From Diaphorobacter caeni (GTDB lineage Bacteria; Pseudomonadota; Gammaproteobacteria; Burkholderiales; Burkholderiaceae_C): a stretch of DNA of 64,000 nt. Of this stretch, positions 49,554 through 58,365 are shown in pieces. Numbering within the stretch: position 1 is the stretch's first letter; each line of letters starts with the position of its first letter. The translations under genes and the position numbers were made by a program. The notes under the pieces were generated by a model, which saw nothing but the letters and a program-made list of their open reading frames with translations, was not told the origin of the DNA and ran no database searches. Location: positions 558,001-622,000 of the forward strand of contig NZ_JADKYZ010000002.1 in assembly GCF_015354245.1 (NCBI RefSeq). Direction: 5' to 3'.

Positions 49554-50048
49554 ATGCGCCACCTGATCCGGAACACCTTCGCACCAGCTCTCGCACTGGC
49601 CTGTCTGTCGCTCTCCGCCTTCGCGGCGGACGGTGAAAAAATCGGCACGGTCGACACCGCCTTCAAGCTCATCGGCCGCGACCACGACATCATCGTCGAG
49701 GCCTACGACGACCCAGAAGTGAATGGCGTCACCTGCTACGTCTCGCGCGCCCGCATCGGCGGCGTCAAGGGCACGCTCGGCCTCGCCGAAGACCGCGCTG
49801 AGGCATCACTTTCCTGTCATCAGGTGGGCGCCATCTCGTTCCCGCAGCCGCTCAAGCCGCAGGACGAAGTCTTCAGCGAACGCATGTCGATTCTGTTCAA
49901 GCGCCTGCGCGTCGTGCGCATGGTGGACGCCAAGCGCAACGCGCTGGTCTACCTCACCTACTCCGACAAGCTCATCGACGGCTCACCGCAGAACTCGGTC
50001 TCTGCGGTGCCGGTGGCGCACGGGACGGTGATTCCGGTGAAGAAGTAG
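49554..50048 (+). CDS. creA: CreA-family periplasmic protein
   Basis: 164 residues. A signal peptide (residues 1-24, ending [10 protein letters not shown]) is followed by the conserved CreA body: [60 protein letters not shown] and [18 protein letters not shown]. The two cysteines (Cys58 and Cys87 by position) could form a disulfide. The function is not established despite wide distribution. It lies 43 bases after cphA and converges with the FrnE-like gene. Confidence 0.9.
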   Translation: MRHLIRNTFAPALALACLSLSAFAADGEKIGTVDTAFKLIGRDHDIIVEAYDDPEVNGVTCYVSRARIGGVKGTLGLAEDRAEASLSCHQVGAISFPQPLKPQDEVFSERMSILFKRLRVVRMVDAKRNALVYLTYSDKLIDGSPQNSVSAVPVAHGTVIPVKK

Positions 50049-50097
50049 CAAGCGCGTGTGGAAATCGCAAGCGCGCTCCAAAAGCACGTTGGCGATT

Positions 50098-50763
50098 TCA
50101 GGCCTGCGCGGCCAGCTTTCTCAACGCTTCCTCAAACACCTCCACCGGCTGCCCGCCCTGAATCAGATGGCGGTCGTTGACGATCACCGCGGGCACCGAG
50201 TTGATGCCGTGCTGGTGATAGAACGCCTCGCGTTCACGCACCTCGCTCGCGTATTCGTCTGACTCCAGAATCGCTTTCGCACGCGCCTCATCGAGACCCA
50301 GCTCGCGCACGAGGCGCAGCAGCACGGCATGGTCGCTGGGGTTGTCTCCGTCCGTGAAATAGGCCTTGAAAAGCGCATGCTTGAGCGCGCGTTGCTGCTC
50401 GGCCTGGCTGTCTTCTTCGAGCCAATGCAGCAGGCGATGCGCGTCGAAGGTGTTGTAGATGCGGCCGCGCCGATCCATGTTGAACGTGAAGCCGACGCCC
50501 GCGCCTCGCTCGGTGATCGCCTGCTGGTTCTTGCGCATCTGCTCGGCGGGCGCGCCGTACTTGCGCTGCAGATGCTCGATGACATCCTCACCCTCGGGCA
50601 CCATGTCGGCGTTGAGCTCGAACGGCTGGAAATGCAGGTCGATCTGCACATCGCCCTTCACGCGCTCAGCCGCCATCTCCAGCGCGTTCAGCCCGATGGC
50701 ACACCACGGGCAGGAGACGTCGGAGACGAAGTCGATCTTGAGTTTGACGGGTGCGTTGGACAT
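50098..50763 (-). CDS. DsbA-family oxidoreductase (FrnE-like)
   Basis: 221 residues, no signal peptide, so cytoplasmic. The thioredoxin-fold active site is CPWC (18-21) in DFVSDVSCPWCAIGLNAL. The helical insertion and the cis-Pro motif NSVPAVIVNDRHLIQGGQPV are typical of FrnE/2-hydroxychromene-isomerase-like DsbA relatives. It probably handles thiol-disulfide exchange, possibly in stress response. The stop partly overlaps one arm of an inverted repeat (50062-50069 and 50093-50100) between it and creA. Confidence 0.92.
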   Translation of the reverse strand: MSNAPVKLKIDFVSDVSCPWCAIGLNALEMAAERVKGDVQIDLHFQPFELNADMVPEGEDVIEHLQRKYGAPAEQMRKNQQAITERGAGVGFTFNMDRRGRIYNTFDAHRLLHWLEEDSQAEQQRALKHALFKAYFTDGDNPSDHAVLLRLVRELGLDEARAKAILESDEYASEVREREAFYHQHGINSVPAVIVNDRHLIQGGQPVEVFEEALRKLAAQA

Positions 50764-50890
50764 GGAAAACTCCGTGCAGAGAAAGCTGTTTTGAATGATT
50801 GATCAAGCAATCTACGCCAATTCAATTTTCCCTGCATGAAGCCGTTTACCTGCGCGCGATGGCGTGCGGCATGGATCGCACAATCATCGC

Positions 50891-52417
50891 TCAATCGGCC
50901 TTGGCAAGCCAGTCGCGCAACTCGGTCTTGAGCACCTTGCCGTAGCTGTTCTTCGGCAGCGCCGGCACAAAGCGGTAGGCCTTGGGCCGCTTGAAGCGCG
51001 CGATGTGGTCGAGGCACAGCGCGTCGAGTTCGGCATCCTCGGGGCGAGCACCGTCGGCCGCGACGAGGAAGGCGATGACGACCTCGCCCCAGTCCGCATC
51101 GCGCTGACCGACCACCGCCACCTCGCTGATCTGTGGATGCATGAGCAGCACCTCTTCCACTTCGCGTGGATAGATGTTGGAGCCGCCCGAGATGATGACG
51201 TCCTTGGAGCGGTCGCGCAGCGTGAGAAAGCCGTCGGCGTCCATGCTCGCGACATCGCCCGTGTGCAGCCAGCCGCCACGCAGCGTGGATTGCGTGGAGG
51301 ACTCGTTGGCCCAGTAGCCCGCCATCACCGCATCGCCCCGCACGGCCACTTCTCCGAGCTCGCCGACCGGCACCTCGCAGTCATTCGCATCGACCACGCG
51401 CACCTCGACGCATGCATGCGCCTTGCCGACTGACGCGATGCGCTCGGCCCAGCGGGGGTGCCCGGTCTCCGCGATCTGCTCGCGGGCGAGTGCGGTGATC
51501 GTCATCGGGCATTCGCCCTGACCGTAAATCTGCACGAACTTCTGACCCATGGTGTCGAGCGCGTCGCGCAGGTCTTCGACATACATCGGTCCACCGCCAT
51601 AAACGATGGTCTTGAAGGCCTCCACATCGGCCTCGACACGACGGACGTGCTCGACGAGGCGATGCACCATCGTGGGCGCGGCGAACAGGCTCAGATGGCC
51701 GACGCTGGCCGCCAGTTCCACCAGTTCGGCCGGATCGAAGCCGCCCGACACGGGCACCACATGCCTCGCGCCGCGCAGCATGTGCGCATAGTTGTAGAGG
51801 CCCGCGCCGTGCGACATGGGCGCGGCGTAGACCATCGCGTCATGCGCCTGCACGTCATCCACGTCCGTGAAGTAGGCCATGGTCGTTGCAAGCAGGTTGC
51901 GGTGCGTCTGCATCACTCCCTTGGGCCTGCCCGTGGTGCCCGAGGTGTAGAACAGCGAGGCCACGTCGTCAGGGCGCCTGTCCTCCATCACGAGCGGACT
52001 GGCATCGCTCACCGCCGCCTGCCAGTCCGTGTCGCCGAAGACCAGCAGAGCATTTGGCGATGCACCCGCGTCCAAGGCCGAATCGCGCAGTTCGGGCGAC
52101 ACGCAGACCGCACGCGCGCCGGAGTTTTCGAGCACGTAGGCCAGCTCCTTGCTGTGCAGTTTGTAGTTCACCGGCACCGAGATCGCACCGGCCCAGTGGA
52201 TGGCGTGCAGCGCCTCCAGATACTGCGTGCAGTTGGCCGAGAAGATGGCCACGCGGTCACCTGGCTGCACGCCGCAGCGCGCGCGCAGATGAGCGGCCAG
52301 ACGCGCCACGCGACCCGCGAGCGTGTGGTAGTCGCAGACCGGCTGCGCGCCCAAGAACACGGCGGAGCGCTCTCCATGCGCGAGTGCCGTGCGATGAAGC
52401 AGCTGGGAAATGTTCAT
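50891..52417 (-). CDS. Acyl-CoA synthetase (AMP-dependent ligase)
   Basis: 508 residues. The adenylate-forming signature is [23 protein letters not shown]; later motifs are [50 protein letters not shown] and the C-terminal [14 protein letters not shown] with the catalytic lysine. It activates a carboxylic acid as an acyl-AMP and then a CoA ester. The start overlaps the thiolase stop by four bases, so the pair likely forms a beta-oxidation-type or aromatic-acid degradation module. The chain specificity cannot be read. Confidence 0.93.
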   Translation of the reverse strand: MNISQLLHRTALAHGERSAVFLGAQPVCDYHTLAGRVARLAAHLRARCGVQPGDRVAIFSANCTQYLEALHAIHWAGAISVPVNYKLHSKELAYVLENSGARAVCVSPELRDSALDAGASPNALLVFGDTDWQAAVSDASPLVMEDRRPDDVASLFYTSGTTGRPKGVMQTHRNLLATTMAYFTDVDDVQAHDAMVYAAPMSHGAGLYNYAHMLRGARHVVPVSGGFDPAELVELAASVGHLSLFAAPTMVHRLVEHVRRVEADVEAFKTIVYGGGPMYVEDLRDALDTMGQKFVQIYGQGECPMTITALAREQIAETGHPRWAERIASVGKAHACVEVRVVDANDCEVPVGELGEVAVRGDAVMAGYWANESSTQSTLRGGWLHTGDVASMDADGFLTLRDRSKDVIISGGSNIYPREVEEVLLMHPQISEVAVVGQRDADWGEVVIAFLVAADGARPEDAELDALCLDHIARFKRPKAYRFVPALPKNSYGKVLKTELRDWLAKAD

Positions 52418-53580
52418 CGCGCGCGCTCCAGAACGCTCACGTAATTGGCCACCGCCGAGCCGCCCATGTTGAACACCGCCCCAAGCCGGGGATCGCGCAC
52501 CTGGATGTCGCCCGCCTCGCCCATGAGCTGCATGGCGGACAGCACATGCATGGAGACGCCGGTCGCGCCGATGGGGTGGCCCTTGGCCTTGAGGCCGCCG
52601 GACGCGTTGACCGGCAGGCGGCCATCGCGCATCACGGTGCCGTCCTCGAGCACCCGGTGCCCCTCTCCTGTGGCCGCCAGTCCCATGGCCTCGTAGGTGA
52701 GCAGTTCGGCGATGGTGAAGCAGTCGTGCACCTCGGCGAACGAGAGATCATTCACGCCTACGCCCGCATGCTGAAGCGACTGCTGCCATGCGCGGCGCGG
52801 GCCTTCGAACTGCACCACATCGCGACCTTTCATCGGCAGGTAGTCGTTGACCTGAGCGCGCGAGCGAAATCGCACTGCGCGCGGGAAGTCGGCGAGCGCG
52901 TCGTCGCTCGCGAGAATCAGCGCGGCTGCGCCATCCGAGACCAGCGAACAGTCGGTCTTGCGCAGCGGCGCGGCGATCATCGGGTTCTTGTCGGAGACCG
53001 TGTTGCAGAACTCGAAGCCCAGATCTCGCCGCATGTGCGCCCATGGATTGAGCGCGCCGTTAGCGTGGTTCTTGGCGGCGATGCGCGCAAGCGCCGCGCT
53101 GTGGTCGCCATGGCGCGCAAAGTACTCCTGCGCAATCCCGCCGAAGATGCCGGGGAAGCCACCATCGCCCGCCTGCACCTCGCCCGAGTAGCCGCAATCG
53201 CCCAGAATGCGCGTGACTTCCGCGCCGCTCACCGCCGTCATCTTCTCGGCGCCGACCACCAGCGCGACGCGCGCGCGGCCGGCCTCGATGGCGTCGCACG
53301 CCGCATACACCGCGGCCGAACCCGAGGCGCAGGCGTTCTCCAGCCGCGTGGCGGGCTTCCAGCGCAGAGCGGGGTCGGCCTGCAGCGCCAGCGAGGACGC
53401 GAAGATGTCGGGCGCGAAGCCGCCGTTGAGATTGCCAAGCCAGATGCCGTCCACCGCCTGGCCGTCAATGCCCGCATGCGCCATGGCCTGCGAAGCCGAT
53501 TCCGTAATCAGTTGCTGAAGCGACAGGCCGTCCAGCTTGCCAAAGGGCAGATGCGCCCAACCCACGATTGCCACACCCAT
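52414..53580 (-). CDS. Thiolase-family acyl-CoA acyltransferase (SCP-x/acetyl-CoA acetyltransferase type)
   Basis: 388 residues from ATG 53580, chosen because AAGGAG lies six bases before it; an ATG two codons earlier sits directly on that site. The nucleophilic Cys is in ENACASGSAAVYAA, His in EVHDCFTIAELL and the C-terminal catalytic region is GGLKAKGHPIGATGVSM. The second active-site Cys of classical thiolases is replaced, as usual for the SCP-x-like group. It is co-transcribed with the acyl-CoA synthetase and is divergent from alkB. Confidence 0.9.
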   Translation of the reverse strand: MGVAIVGWAHLPFGKLDGLSLQQLITESASQAMAHAGIDGQAVDGIWLGNLNGGFAPDIFASSLALQADPALRWKPATRLENACASGSAAVYAACDAIEAGRARVALVVGAEKMTAVSGAEVTRILGDCGYSGEVQAGDGGFPGIFGGIAQEYFARHGDHSAALARIAAKNHANGALNPWAHMRRDLGFEFCNTVSDKNPMIAAPLRKTDCSLVSDGAAALILASDDALADFPRAVRFRSRAQVNDYLPMKGRDVVQFEGPRRAWQQSLQHAGVGVNDLSFAEVHDCFTIAELLTYEAMGLAATGEGHRVLEDGTVMRDGRLPVNASGGLKAKGHPIGATGVSMHVLSAMQLMGEAGDIQVRDPRLGAVFNMGGSAVANYVSVLERAR

Positions 53581-53694
53581 GTCCATCTCCTTGATTGGGG
53601 TTGTTCCGTGCATGCATGGTACGAAGCCGCCAAGCCAGCGTACAGTCGCGCAACTACACTAGGGTTTACGCTGAATCCATCCACCCACGCCGTC

Positions 53695-54345
53695 ATGACC
53701 GCCGATCTCTTCGCTGACGACTCCGCCGCATCCGAGCCCTTGAGACTTGGCGAAGAGGCCGTGCTGCTCAGAGGCTTCGCGCTCGACCAGGCCGATGCGC
53801 TGCTCGCGGACATCACCGCCATCACCACGCGCGCGCCGTTCCGGCACATGGTCACGCCGGGTGGCAAATCCATGTCGGTGGCGACCAGCAGCTGCGGCGA
53901 TCTCGGCTGGGTGAGCGATCTGCACGGCTATCGATACGCGAGCGCAGACCCGCTGACCGACCTGCCCTGGCCAGCGACGCCCGAACGCTGGCTCGATCTG
54001 GCGGAGCGCGCCAAGCGGGCCGCCGGCTTTGCAGACAGCAGCGCCCCTGACGCCTGCCTCATCAACCGCTATGCGCCTGGCGCGCGACTGTCGCTGCATC
54101 AGGACCGCGACGAGCGCGACTTCGGAGTGCCCATCGTCTCCGTGTCGCTGGGCTTGTCTGCCGTGTTTCTGTGGGGCGGAAACCGGCGCGCGGATCCGTA
54201 CCGCACAATGGTTCTGTCGCATGGCGACGTTCTGCTCTGGGGCGGCGTGGACCGCCTGCGTTTTCATGGCGTGAAGCCGGTGGCGCAAGATGCGTCGTGC
54301 CGATGGGAACATCGGTTCAACATCACCATGCGCAAGGCCGCCTGA
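53695..54345 (+). CDS. alkB: AlkB-type 2-oxoglutarate/Fe(II) DNA repair dioxygenase
   Basis: 216 residues from ATG 53695. The Fe(II) ligands are His135 and Asp137 (LSLHQDRDE) and His191 (RLRFHGVKP). Asn124-Arg125-Tyr126 and Arg207 (HRFNITMR) are the substrate and 2-oxoglutarate-binding residues. It oxidatively removes methyl groups from N1-methyladenine and N3-methylcytosine. The length matches E. coli AlkB. It is a single gene with no adjacent ada. Confidence 0.95.
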   Translation: MTADLFADDSAASEPLRLGEEAVLLRGFALDQADALLADITAITTRAPFRHMVTPGGKSMSVATSSCGDLGWVSDLHGYRYASADPLTDLPWPATPERWLDLAERAKRAAGFADSSAPDACLINRYAPGARLSLHQDRDERDFGVPIVSVSLGLSAVFLWGGNRRADPYRTMVLSHGDVLLWGGVDRLRFHGVKPVAQDASCRWEHRFNITMRKAA

Positions 54346-54492
54346 CGCCGTGCGTTGCGCACCGTCTCCCTTTGCCATGTAGGGCTTTGGCCGCGCGGAA
54401 TGGTCGGCTGTCGGCAACGGGCTAGGATTTCAGGCCGCTTCCACTCGATTCGGCCATTTCTTCTTTTCCGCTCTCAACACAGAAGGACCTGC

Positions 54493-54861
54493 GTGCGCGT
54501 TCTATACGTCGAAGACAACGACCAGCTCAGAGAATCCATCACCCTGCTGCTGCAGGACGATGGCCGTGAGGTATGCCCCTGCACGACTGCCGAGGAGGCG
54601 CTGGAACTGGACGCGCCACGGCCCTTCGATCTGGTGATCACCGACGTCACGCTGCCCGGCCTCTCGGGGCTGGAACTGAGCGCCCGCCTGCTGGACGCCG
54701 ACATCGCGCGCTGGATCGTGCTGTGCAGCGGCTACCAGCTCGACGAGCAGATCCGCGATCTGGGAGGCGCCAACGTGCGCGCACTGGTCAAGCCCTTTGG
54801 CATCGACGAACTCGAGTCGCTCGTGGACTCCGTGCAGACCGCGCTGGACCAGGCGCGCTGA
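54493..54861 (+). CDS. Single-domain response regulator receiver
   Basis: 122 residues from GTG 54493, with AAGGA five bases upstream; the frame extends upstream without domain sequence. Receiver residues are complete: Glu7 and Asp8 (acidic pocket), Asp51 (phosphorylation site, VITDVTLPG), Ser79 and Lys100 (LVKPFG). No output domain is present, so it would act through protein contacts, like CheY or a phosphorelay intermediate. No histidine kinase gene is nearby. Confidence 0.88.
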   Translation: MRVLYVEDNDQLRESITLLLQDDGREVCPCTTAEEALELDAPRPFDLVITDVTLPGLSGLELSARLLDADIARWIVLCSGYQLDEQIRDLGGANVRALVKPFGIDELESLVDSVQTALDQAR

Positions 54862-54971
54862 ATCTCCTCACCGCACCCCGCATGTAGTAAGCGGATAACA
54901 CCCGCGCACGCCCAAGCCTGTCGACAATGCCGGAAACCGATTCCCCATTGCACACCACACAGGAGACAGAC

Positions 54972-55553
54972 ATGGCAGGCAAGAAGATTCTGATGATCTG
55001 CGGCGACTACTGCGAGGACTACGAGACCATGGTGCCCTTTCAGGCGCTGCTGGCCGTGGGCCACACCGTGCACGCCGTGTGCCCCGACAAGGCGGCGGGC
55101 GACAGCATCAAGACGGCGATCCACGACTTCGAGGGCGCGCAGACCTACAGCGAAAAGCCCGGTCACAACTTCACGCTCAACGCCACCTTCAGCGCAGTGA
55201 AGGCAGAGGACTACGACGCGCTCGTCATCCCCGGCGGACGCGGCCCCGAGTATCTGCGCACCTACCCGGCCGTGGTCGCGGCCGTGCGCCATTTCTTCGA
55301 CGCCAACAAGCCGGTGGCGGCCGTCTGCCACGGCGCGCAGCTGCTCGCGGGCGCGGGCGTGCTCAAGGGCCGCACCTGCTCGGCCTACCCCGCCTGCCGC
55401 GTCGAAGTGGAACTGGCCGGCGGCACCTATGCCGACATCGCCATTGACAAGGCCCACACCGACGGTAACCTGGTCTCGTCTCCCGCATGGCCCGCTCACC
55501 CCGACTGGATCGCCCAGTTTCTCAGCCTGCTGGGCACTCGCATTCAGCATTGA
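54972..55553 (+). CDS. DJ-1/PfpI-family protein
   Basis: 193 residues from ATG 54972 (AGGAG seven bases upstream). The nucleophile-elbow Cys119 lies in [10 protein letters not shown], with His120 beside it and Glu15/Glu18 in the N-terminal CEDYETM segment. [12 protein letters not shown] is the other signature. Members include proteases, glyoxalase/deglycases and amidases; the exact activity is unknown. It has its own short leader and no obvious functional partner. Confidence 0.9.
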   Translation: MAGKKILMICGDYCEDYETMVPFQALLAVGHTVHAVCPDKAAGDSIKTAIHDFEGAQTYSEKPGHNFTLNATFSAVKAEDYDALVIPGGRGPEYLRTYPAVVAAVRHFFDANKPVAAVCHGAQLLAGAGVLKGRTCSAYPACRVEVELAGGTYADIAIDKAHTDGNLVSSPAWPAHPDWIAQFLSLLGTRIQH

Positions 55554-55590
55554 GAAGCGCCCGGCGGACCTCGCCTGAGCCGCACCCGCT

Positions 55591-55666
55591 CCGTTCGCGA
55601 AGCGAGGTGCCGTGCTCCATGCGCCATTGACGCCGTTCGCGAAACCAGTCGCACTGCCGTTCGCGG
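55591..55666. repeat. Three CCGTTCGCG repeats upstream of the ribbon-helix-helix gene
   Basis: CCGTTCGCGAA occurs at 55591-55601 and 55633-55643, and CCGTTCGCGG at 55657-55666. The core TTCGCGAA is itself palindromic. The spacing is 42 and 24 bases. They lie 80-155 bases before a DNA-binding-type gene and could be its operators; no proof. Confidence 0.4.
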
Positions 55667-55746
55667 ATGCCGTCATTTGCGCGATGGAGGAATGAATGCA
55701 CAATGCGGTGGCCCTTTCACCCTCAAGAGTACGAAGGAGACATGCC

Positions 55747-56121
55747 ATGTGCGAGGTATTCATCAGCGCGGACCCGAACCTCTACGCCAGCCGCGCGCGC
55801 TCGGTGCGGCTGCACGGCGTGGTGACCAGCATCCGTCTGGAAAACCTGTTCTGGAAAGTGCTCGAAGAAATCGCCACGCGCGACGGCATGAGCGTGCCCC
55901 AGCTTTGCGCGCGCCTGCATGACGAACTGCAGGAGGCCCACGGCAGCGTGGAAAACTTCACCTCGTTCCTGCGCGTGTGCTGCGGCCGCTACCTCGCGCT
56001 GCAGCTCGCGGGTGGCATTCCGCAGGATCGCTCCATCCCGATCCGCAGCCTCAACGCGCAGCAGGTGCTGGACACGGAGCGCCAGACGCCAGCGACACAC
56101 GCCATGCGGCGCACCGCTTGA
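55747..56121 (+). CDS. Ribbon-helix-helix domain protein (RHH_4-like)
   Basis: 124 residues from ATG 55747, with AAGGAG seven bases upstream. RSVRLHGVVTSIRLENLFWKVLEEIATRDGMSVPQLCARL is the ribbon strand plus two helices of an RHH_4-type domain (quoted across about residues 18-57 in parts RSVRLHGVVTSIRLEN and FWKVLEEIA). A helical extension and a disordered tail follow. Such proteins may bind DNA as dimers; the closest groups are uncharacterised. It could autoregulate through the repeats upstream. Confidence 0.75.
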   Translation: MCEVFISADPNLYASRARSVRLHGVVTSIRLENLFWKVLEEIATRDGMSVPQLCARLHDELQEAHGSVENFTSFLRVCCGRYLALQLAGGIPQDRSIPIRSLNAQQVLDTERQTPATHAMRRTA

Positions 56122-56133
56122 GCGAACCGTTGG

Positions 56134-56769
56134 TCAGTCCTGGGACTGCTCAACATCAACATCAACATCAACATCAACATCGACCGCATCACCGATCGCG
56201 TAGAAGTGTCCGCCGGCAATGTAGTGCAGGCTGCGCAACGCATCGGGCGCGCTCTCGAACAGCCAGTGCCCATCGCGAAACACCCGTGAATCGGCCCATG
56301 CGCCTACGATCTCTCCAATGAACAGGTCGTAGGCCGCCTGATTGTGCGGCTCGCTGACGAGCCTGCAGGCCATCCACGCCGAGCACCCGTCGACCAACGG
56401 CAGATCGCACTCCGGCAGCTCAAGCCACTCGACACCGGCGCGCTCCAGCTTGTCCGCCTCGTTCAGGGCACTGTGCGTTCCCACATGGTGCACCAGCCGC
56501 GCCTGCGCACGCGTAGGCACCTGAATCACGAACTCCCCGCTTTGCTCCACCAGCGCCCGCGTGCGCGTCGCCTTGTCGATCACCACCGTGAGCTTGGGAG
56601 GCGAGTAATCCAAAGCACATGCCCAGGCCGCCGCCATCACATTCGATTCACCGGCATGCCGTGCGGACACCAGCACCGTCGGACCATGGTTGAGCAGTCG
56701 ATAGGCCTTGGAAAGATCGACGGGCAGGACAAACGAAGAAGAAGAAGAAGAAGAAGAAACAGAAGACAT
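56134..56769 (-). CDS. Flavin reductase family protein (FMN-binding split barrel)
   Basis: 211 residues from ATG 56769. A poly-Ser N-terminus (encoded by a GAA/TTC triplet repeat) precedes the split-barrel fold: PTVLVSARHAGESNVMAAAWACALDYSPPKL in segments, then SGEFVIQVPTRAQARLVHHVG and DGCSAWMACRLVSEP. The C-terminus encodes five Asp-Val pairs from a hexanucleotide repeat. Family members reduce flavin with NAD(P)H or are FMN-dependent oxidoreductases. The longer frame upstream is not supported. The start has no strong ribosome-binding site. Confidence 0.85.
   Translation of the reverse strand: MSSVSSSSSSSSFVLPVDLSKAYRLLNHGPTVLVSARHAGESNVMAAAWACALDYSPPKLTVVIDKATRTRALVEQSGEFVIQVPTRAQARLVHHVGTHSALNEADKLERAGVEWLELPECDLPLVDGCSAWMACRLVSEPHNQAAYDLFIGEIVGAWADSRVFRDGHWLFESAPDALRSLHYIAGGHFYAIGDAVDVDVDVDVDVEQSQD
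56152..56181. repeat. Hexanucleotide repeat (AACATC)x5 in the flavin reductase 3' end
   Basis: Five exact copies of AACATC, encoding five Asp-Val pairs near the C-terminus of the flavin reductase on the minus strand. Copy-number change would keep the reading frame. Confidence 0.9.
56735..56758. repeat. Triplet repeat (GAA)x8 at the flavin reductase 5' end
   Basis: Eight exact GAA units, read as a serine run just after the start codon of the flavin reductase. Length change stays in frame, so it would alter the serine tract rather than switch expression. Confidence 0.9.
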
Positions 56770-56920
56770 GAAAGACCCGGAGGAGAACCCAAAGACTTCA
56801 AAGTATCGCCCAGGACGGCGGCCCACAGATGACCACGAGTGCCCAAGGCATCGGGTGGCATCGGGAAGCGTCGGAGGGGTACAGGAGCACACGAAACATC
56901 CAGTGGTCACGAGCACCCAA

Positions 56921-56964
56921 TCAAAACAAAAAGTGCCTGAAGACATGGAGCCTTCAAGCACTTT
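56921..56964 (-). terminator. Intrinsic terminator of the type I secretion operon
   Basis: AAAGTGCCTGAAG (56930-56942) pairs with CTTCAAGCACTTT (56952-56964), one mismatch, nine-base loop. On the minus strand it is followed by TTGTTTTG. It lies 37 bases after the HlyD-family gene stop. Confidence 0.85.
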
Positions 56965-57000
56965 CCAACTTCTGGATTCATCCATCCTGACGCGTCCGAG

Positions 57001-58365
57001 TCACCTTTCTCGCAGAGCCTCTCGGCCCTTGTTGAAAGGCTTGATCAGATACTGCATGACCGTCTTGCTGCCGGTAAGAATTTCCACCGACGCGATCATC
57101 CCCGGGCTGATCGGAAACACCTTGTCCTCGCGCTTCAGATGATCCGCCTCCGTGCGTATGAACACGCGGTAGTAGTACTGATCGCGCTTCACATCATCCT
57201 GAATCGTGTCGGGCGAGATCGTCACCACCTTGGCGGGCAGACCTCCGTAGATCGAATAGTCGTACGCCGTGATCTTGACCGTGGCCGTCTGGCCAGGGTG
57301 GATGAAGGCAATGTCGCGTGGAGAGATGCGGGCTTCCACCAGCAACTTCTCGTCGAGCGGCACGATCTCCATCAGCTTGCCGTTGGGCGGAACCACGCCG
57401 CCGACCGTGGTGATCGCGATGTCCTTGACCACGCCACGCACCGGCGAAGTGAAGGTCAACCGCGTCAGCGCATCGGCTCGGCCACGGGTCACCTGCCGCA
57501 GCGATTCGATTTCCGCATTCGCCTTGGCCAGATCCTCGCGCGCCTTCACGAGATACTGACTGCGTGCATCAGCGATGCGGGTGGTCAGATCGTTGGCCTG
57601 ACGCTTCAAGCGCAGCACTTCGACGTCGCTTGCGGCGCCGCGCACCACCAGCGGTTCGGTCAGCGACAGCTCCTTGCGCACCAGCATCAGCGCTTCCTGC
57701 AGACCCGAAATCGTTCCGGAAAGCCCTTCACGCCGCGAGTCATAGAGCGCCGTTTCCGTGCGCACCAGATCGGCGTCCGCGCGCACGTCGTCCGGAAACT
57801 TCAGCGGCGTGCCGTTCACTTCGGCATACAGACGCGCCGAGGTCGCCTGCGCCGCGCGCATGCGCACCGCGCTTTCCTGCACCGTGGCCTCGCTCTTGGT
57901 CCGGTCGAGCTGGGCCAGCACCTCGCCCGCCTCGACGATGTCGCCTTCCTTGACCTTGAGCTCCACCAGAATGCCTCCTTCCAGCGACTGGATGACCTGC
58001 TCCCGCGAAGAAGGAATCACCTTGCCCGTGCCGGTTGATACCTCTGAGAGTTCGAACGCAGTGGCCCAGATCGCAAACGCCGCAACCATCAGCGCCGCGA
58101 TCCAGACGATCAGAAAGGGAAGCGGCATGCCCACGCGCTTGCTCGGTGAATTCACCGGCATCGGCGGCATCTTGCGCATCATCGGCCCGCCCCCTCCACC
58201 AGCGCCGACATGTTTGACGTTCACCGTCATTTTCTGAGGAGCCACGCTTTTCGCGGCACTCGCAGCCTTGTCCGCCGTTGCCTGCGCATCCGGCTGGGAT
58301 TGGATTTGCCCGACAAGCATGGGCTCGGGCCTTTCGTTCGCGTTCATCGCGTCATGCCTTGCCAT
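57001..58365 (-). CDS. HlyD-family type I secretion membrane fusion protein
   Basis: 454 residues from ATG 58365, which has GGGAG upstream and overlaps the ABC stop by 14 bases; ATG 58347 is an alternative. A Gly/Ala/Pro-rich cytoplasmic tail (1-82) precedes one membrane helix (83-104), then lipoyl-like halves (VIQSLEGGILVELKVKEGD and FTSPVRGVVKDIAITTVGG), a long coiled coil between them and a beta-barrel domain. It links the ABC transporter to the TolC channel. It is the last gene of the operon RTX adhesin?-TolC-ABC-HlyD. Confidence 0.93.
   Translation of the reverse strand: MARHDAMNANERPEPMLVGQIQSQPDAQATADKAASAAKSVAPQKMTVNVKHVGAGGGGGPMMRKMPPMPVNSPSKRVGMPLPFLIVWIAALMVAAFAIWATAFELSEVSTGTGKVIPSSREQVIQSLEGGILVELKVKEGDIVEAGEVLAQLDRTKSEATVQESAVRMRAAQATSARLYAEVNGTPLKFPDDVRADADLVRTETALYDSRREGLSGTISGLQEALMLVRKELSLTEPLVVRGAASDVEVLRLKRQANDLTTRIADARSQYLVKAREDLAKANAEIESLRQVTRGRADALTRLTFTSPVRGVVKDIAITTVGGVVPPNGKLMEIVPLDEKLLVEARISPRDIAFIHPGQTATVKITAYDYSIYGGLPAKVVTISPDTIQDDVKRDQYYYRVFIRTEADHLKREDKVFPISPGMIASVEILTGSKTVMQYLIKPFNKGREALRER

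Noticed and set aside
44662..49693. Two open frames over 950 codons antisense to the cphA genes
   Set aside because: They overlap each other's gene boundaries, have no family motifs, and the sense strand is unmistakably cyanophycin synthetase.
50062..50100. GAAATCGC/GCGATTTC inverted repeat between creA and the FrnE-like gene
   Set aside because: Eight-base arms with a 23-base loop and no T-run; too weak to call a terminator.
56735..56758. Phase variation by the GAA repeat
   Set aside because: The unit is three bases, so slippage cannot switch the reading frame. Only length variation of a serine tract remains possible.
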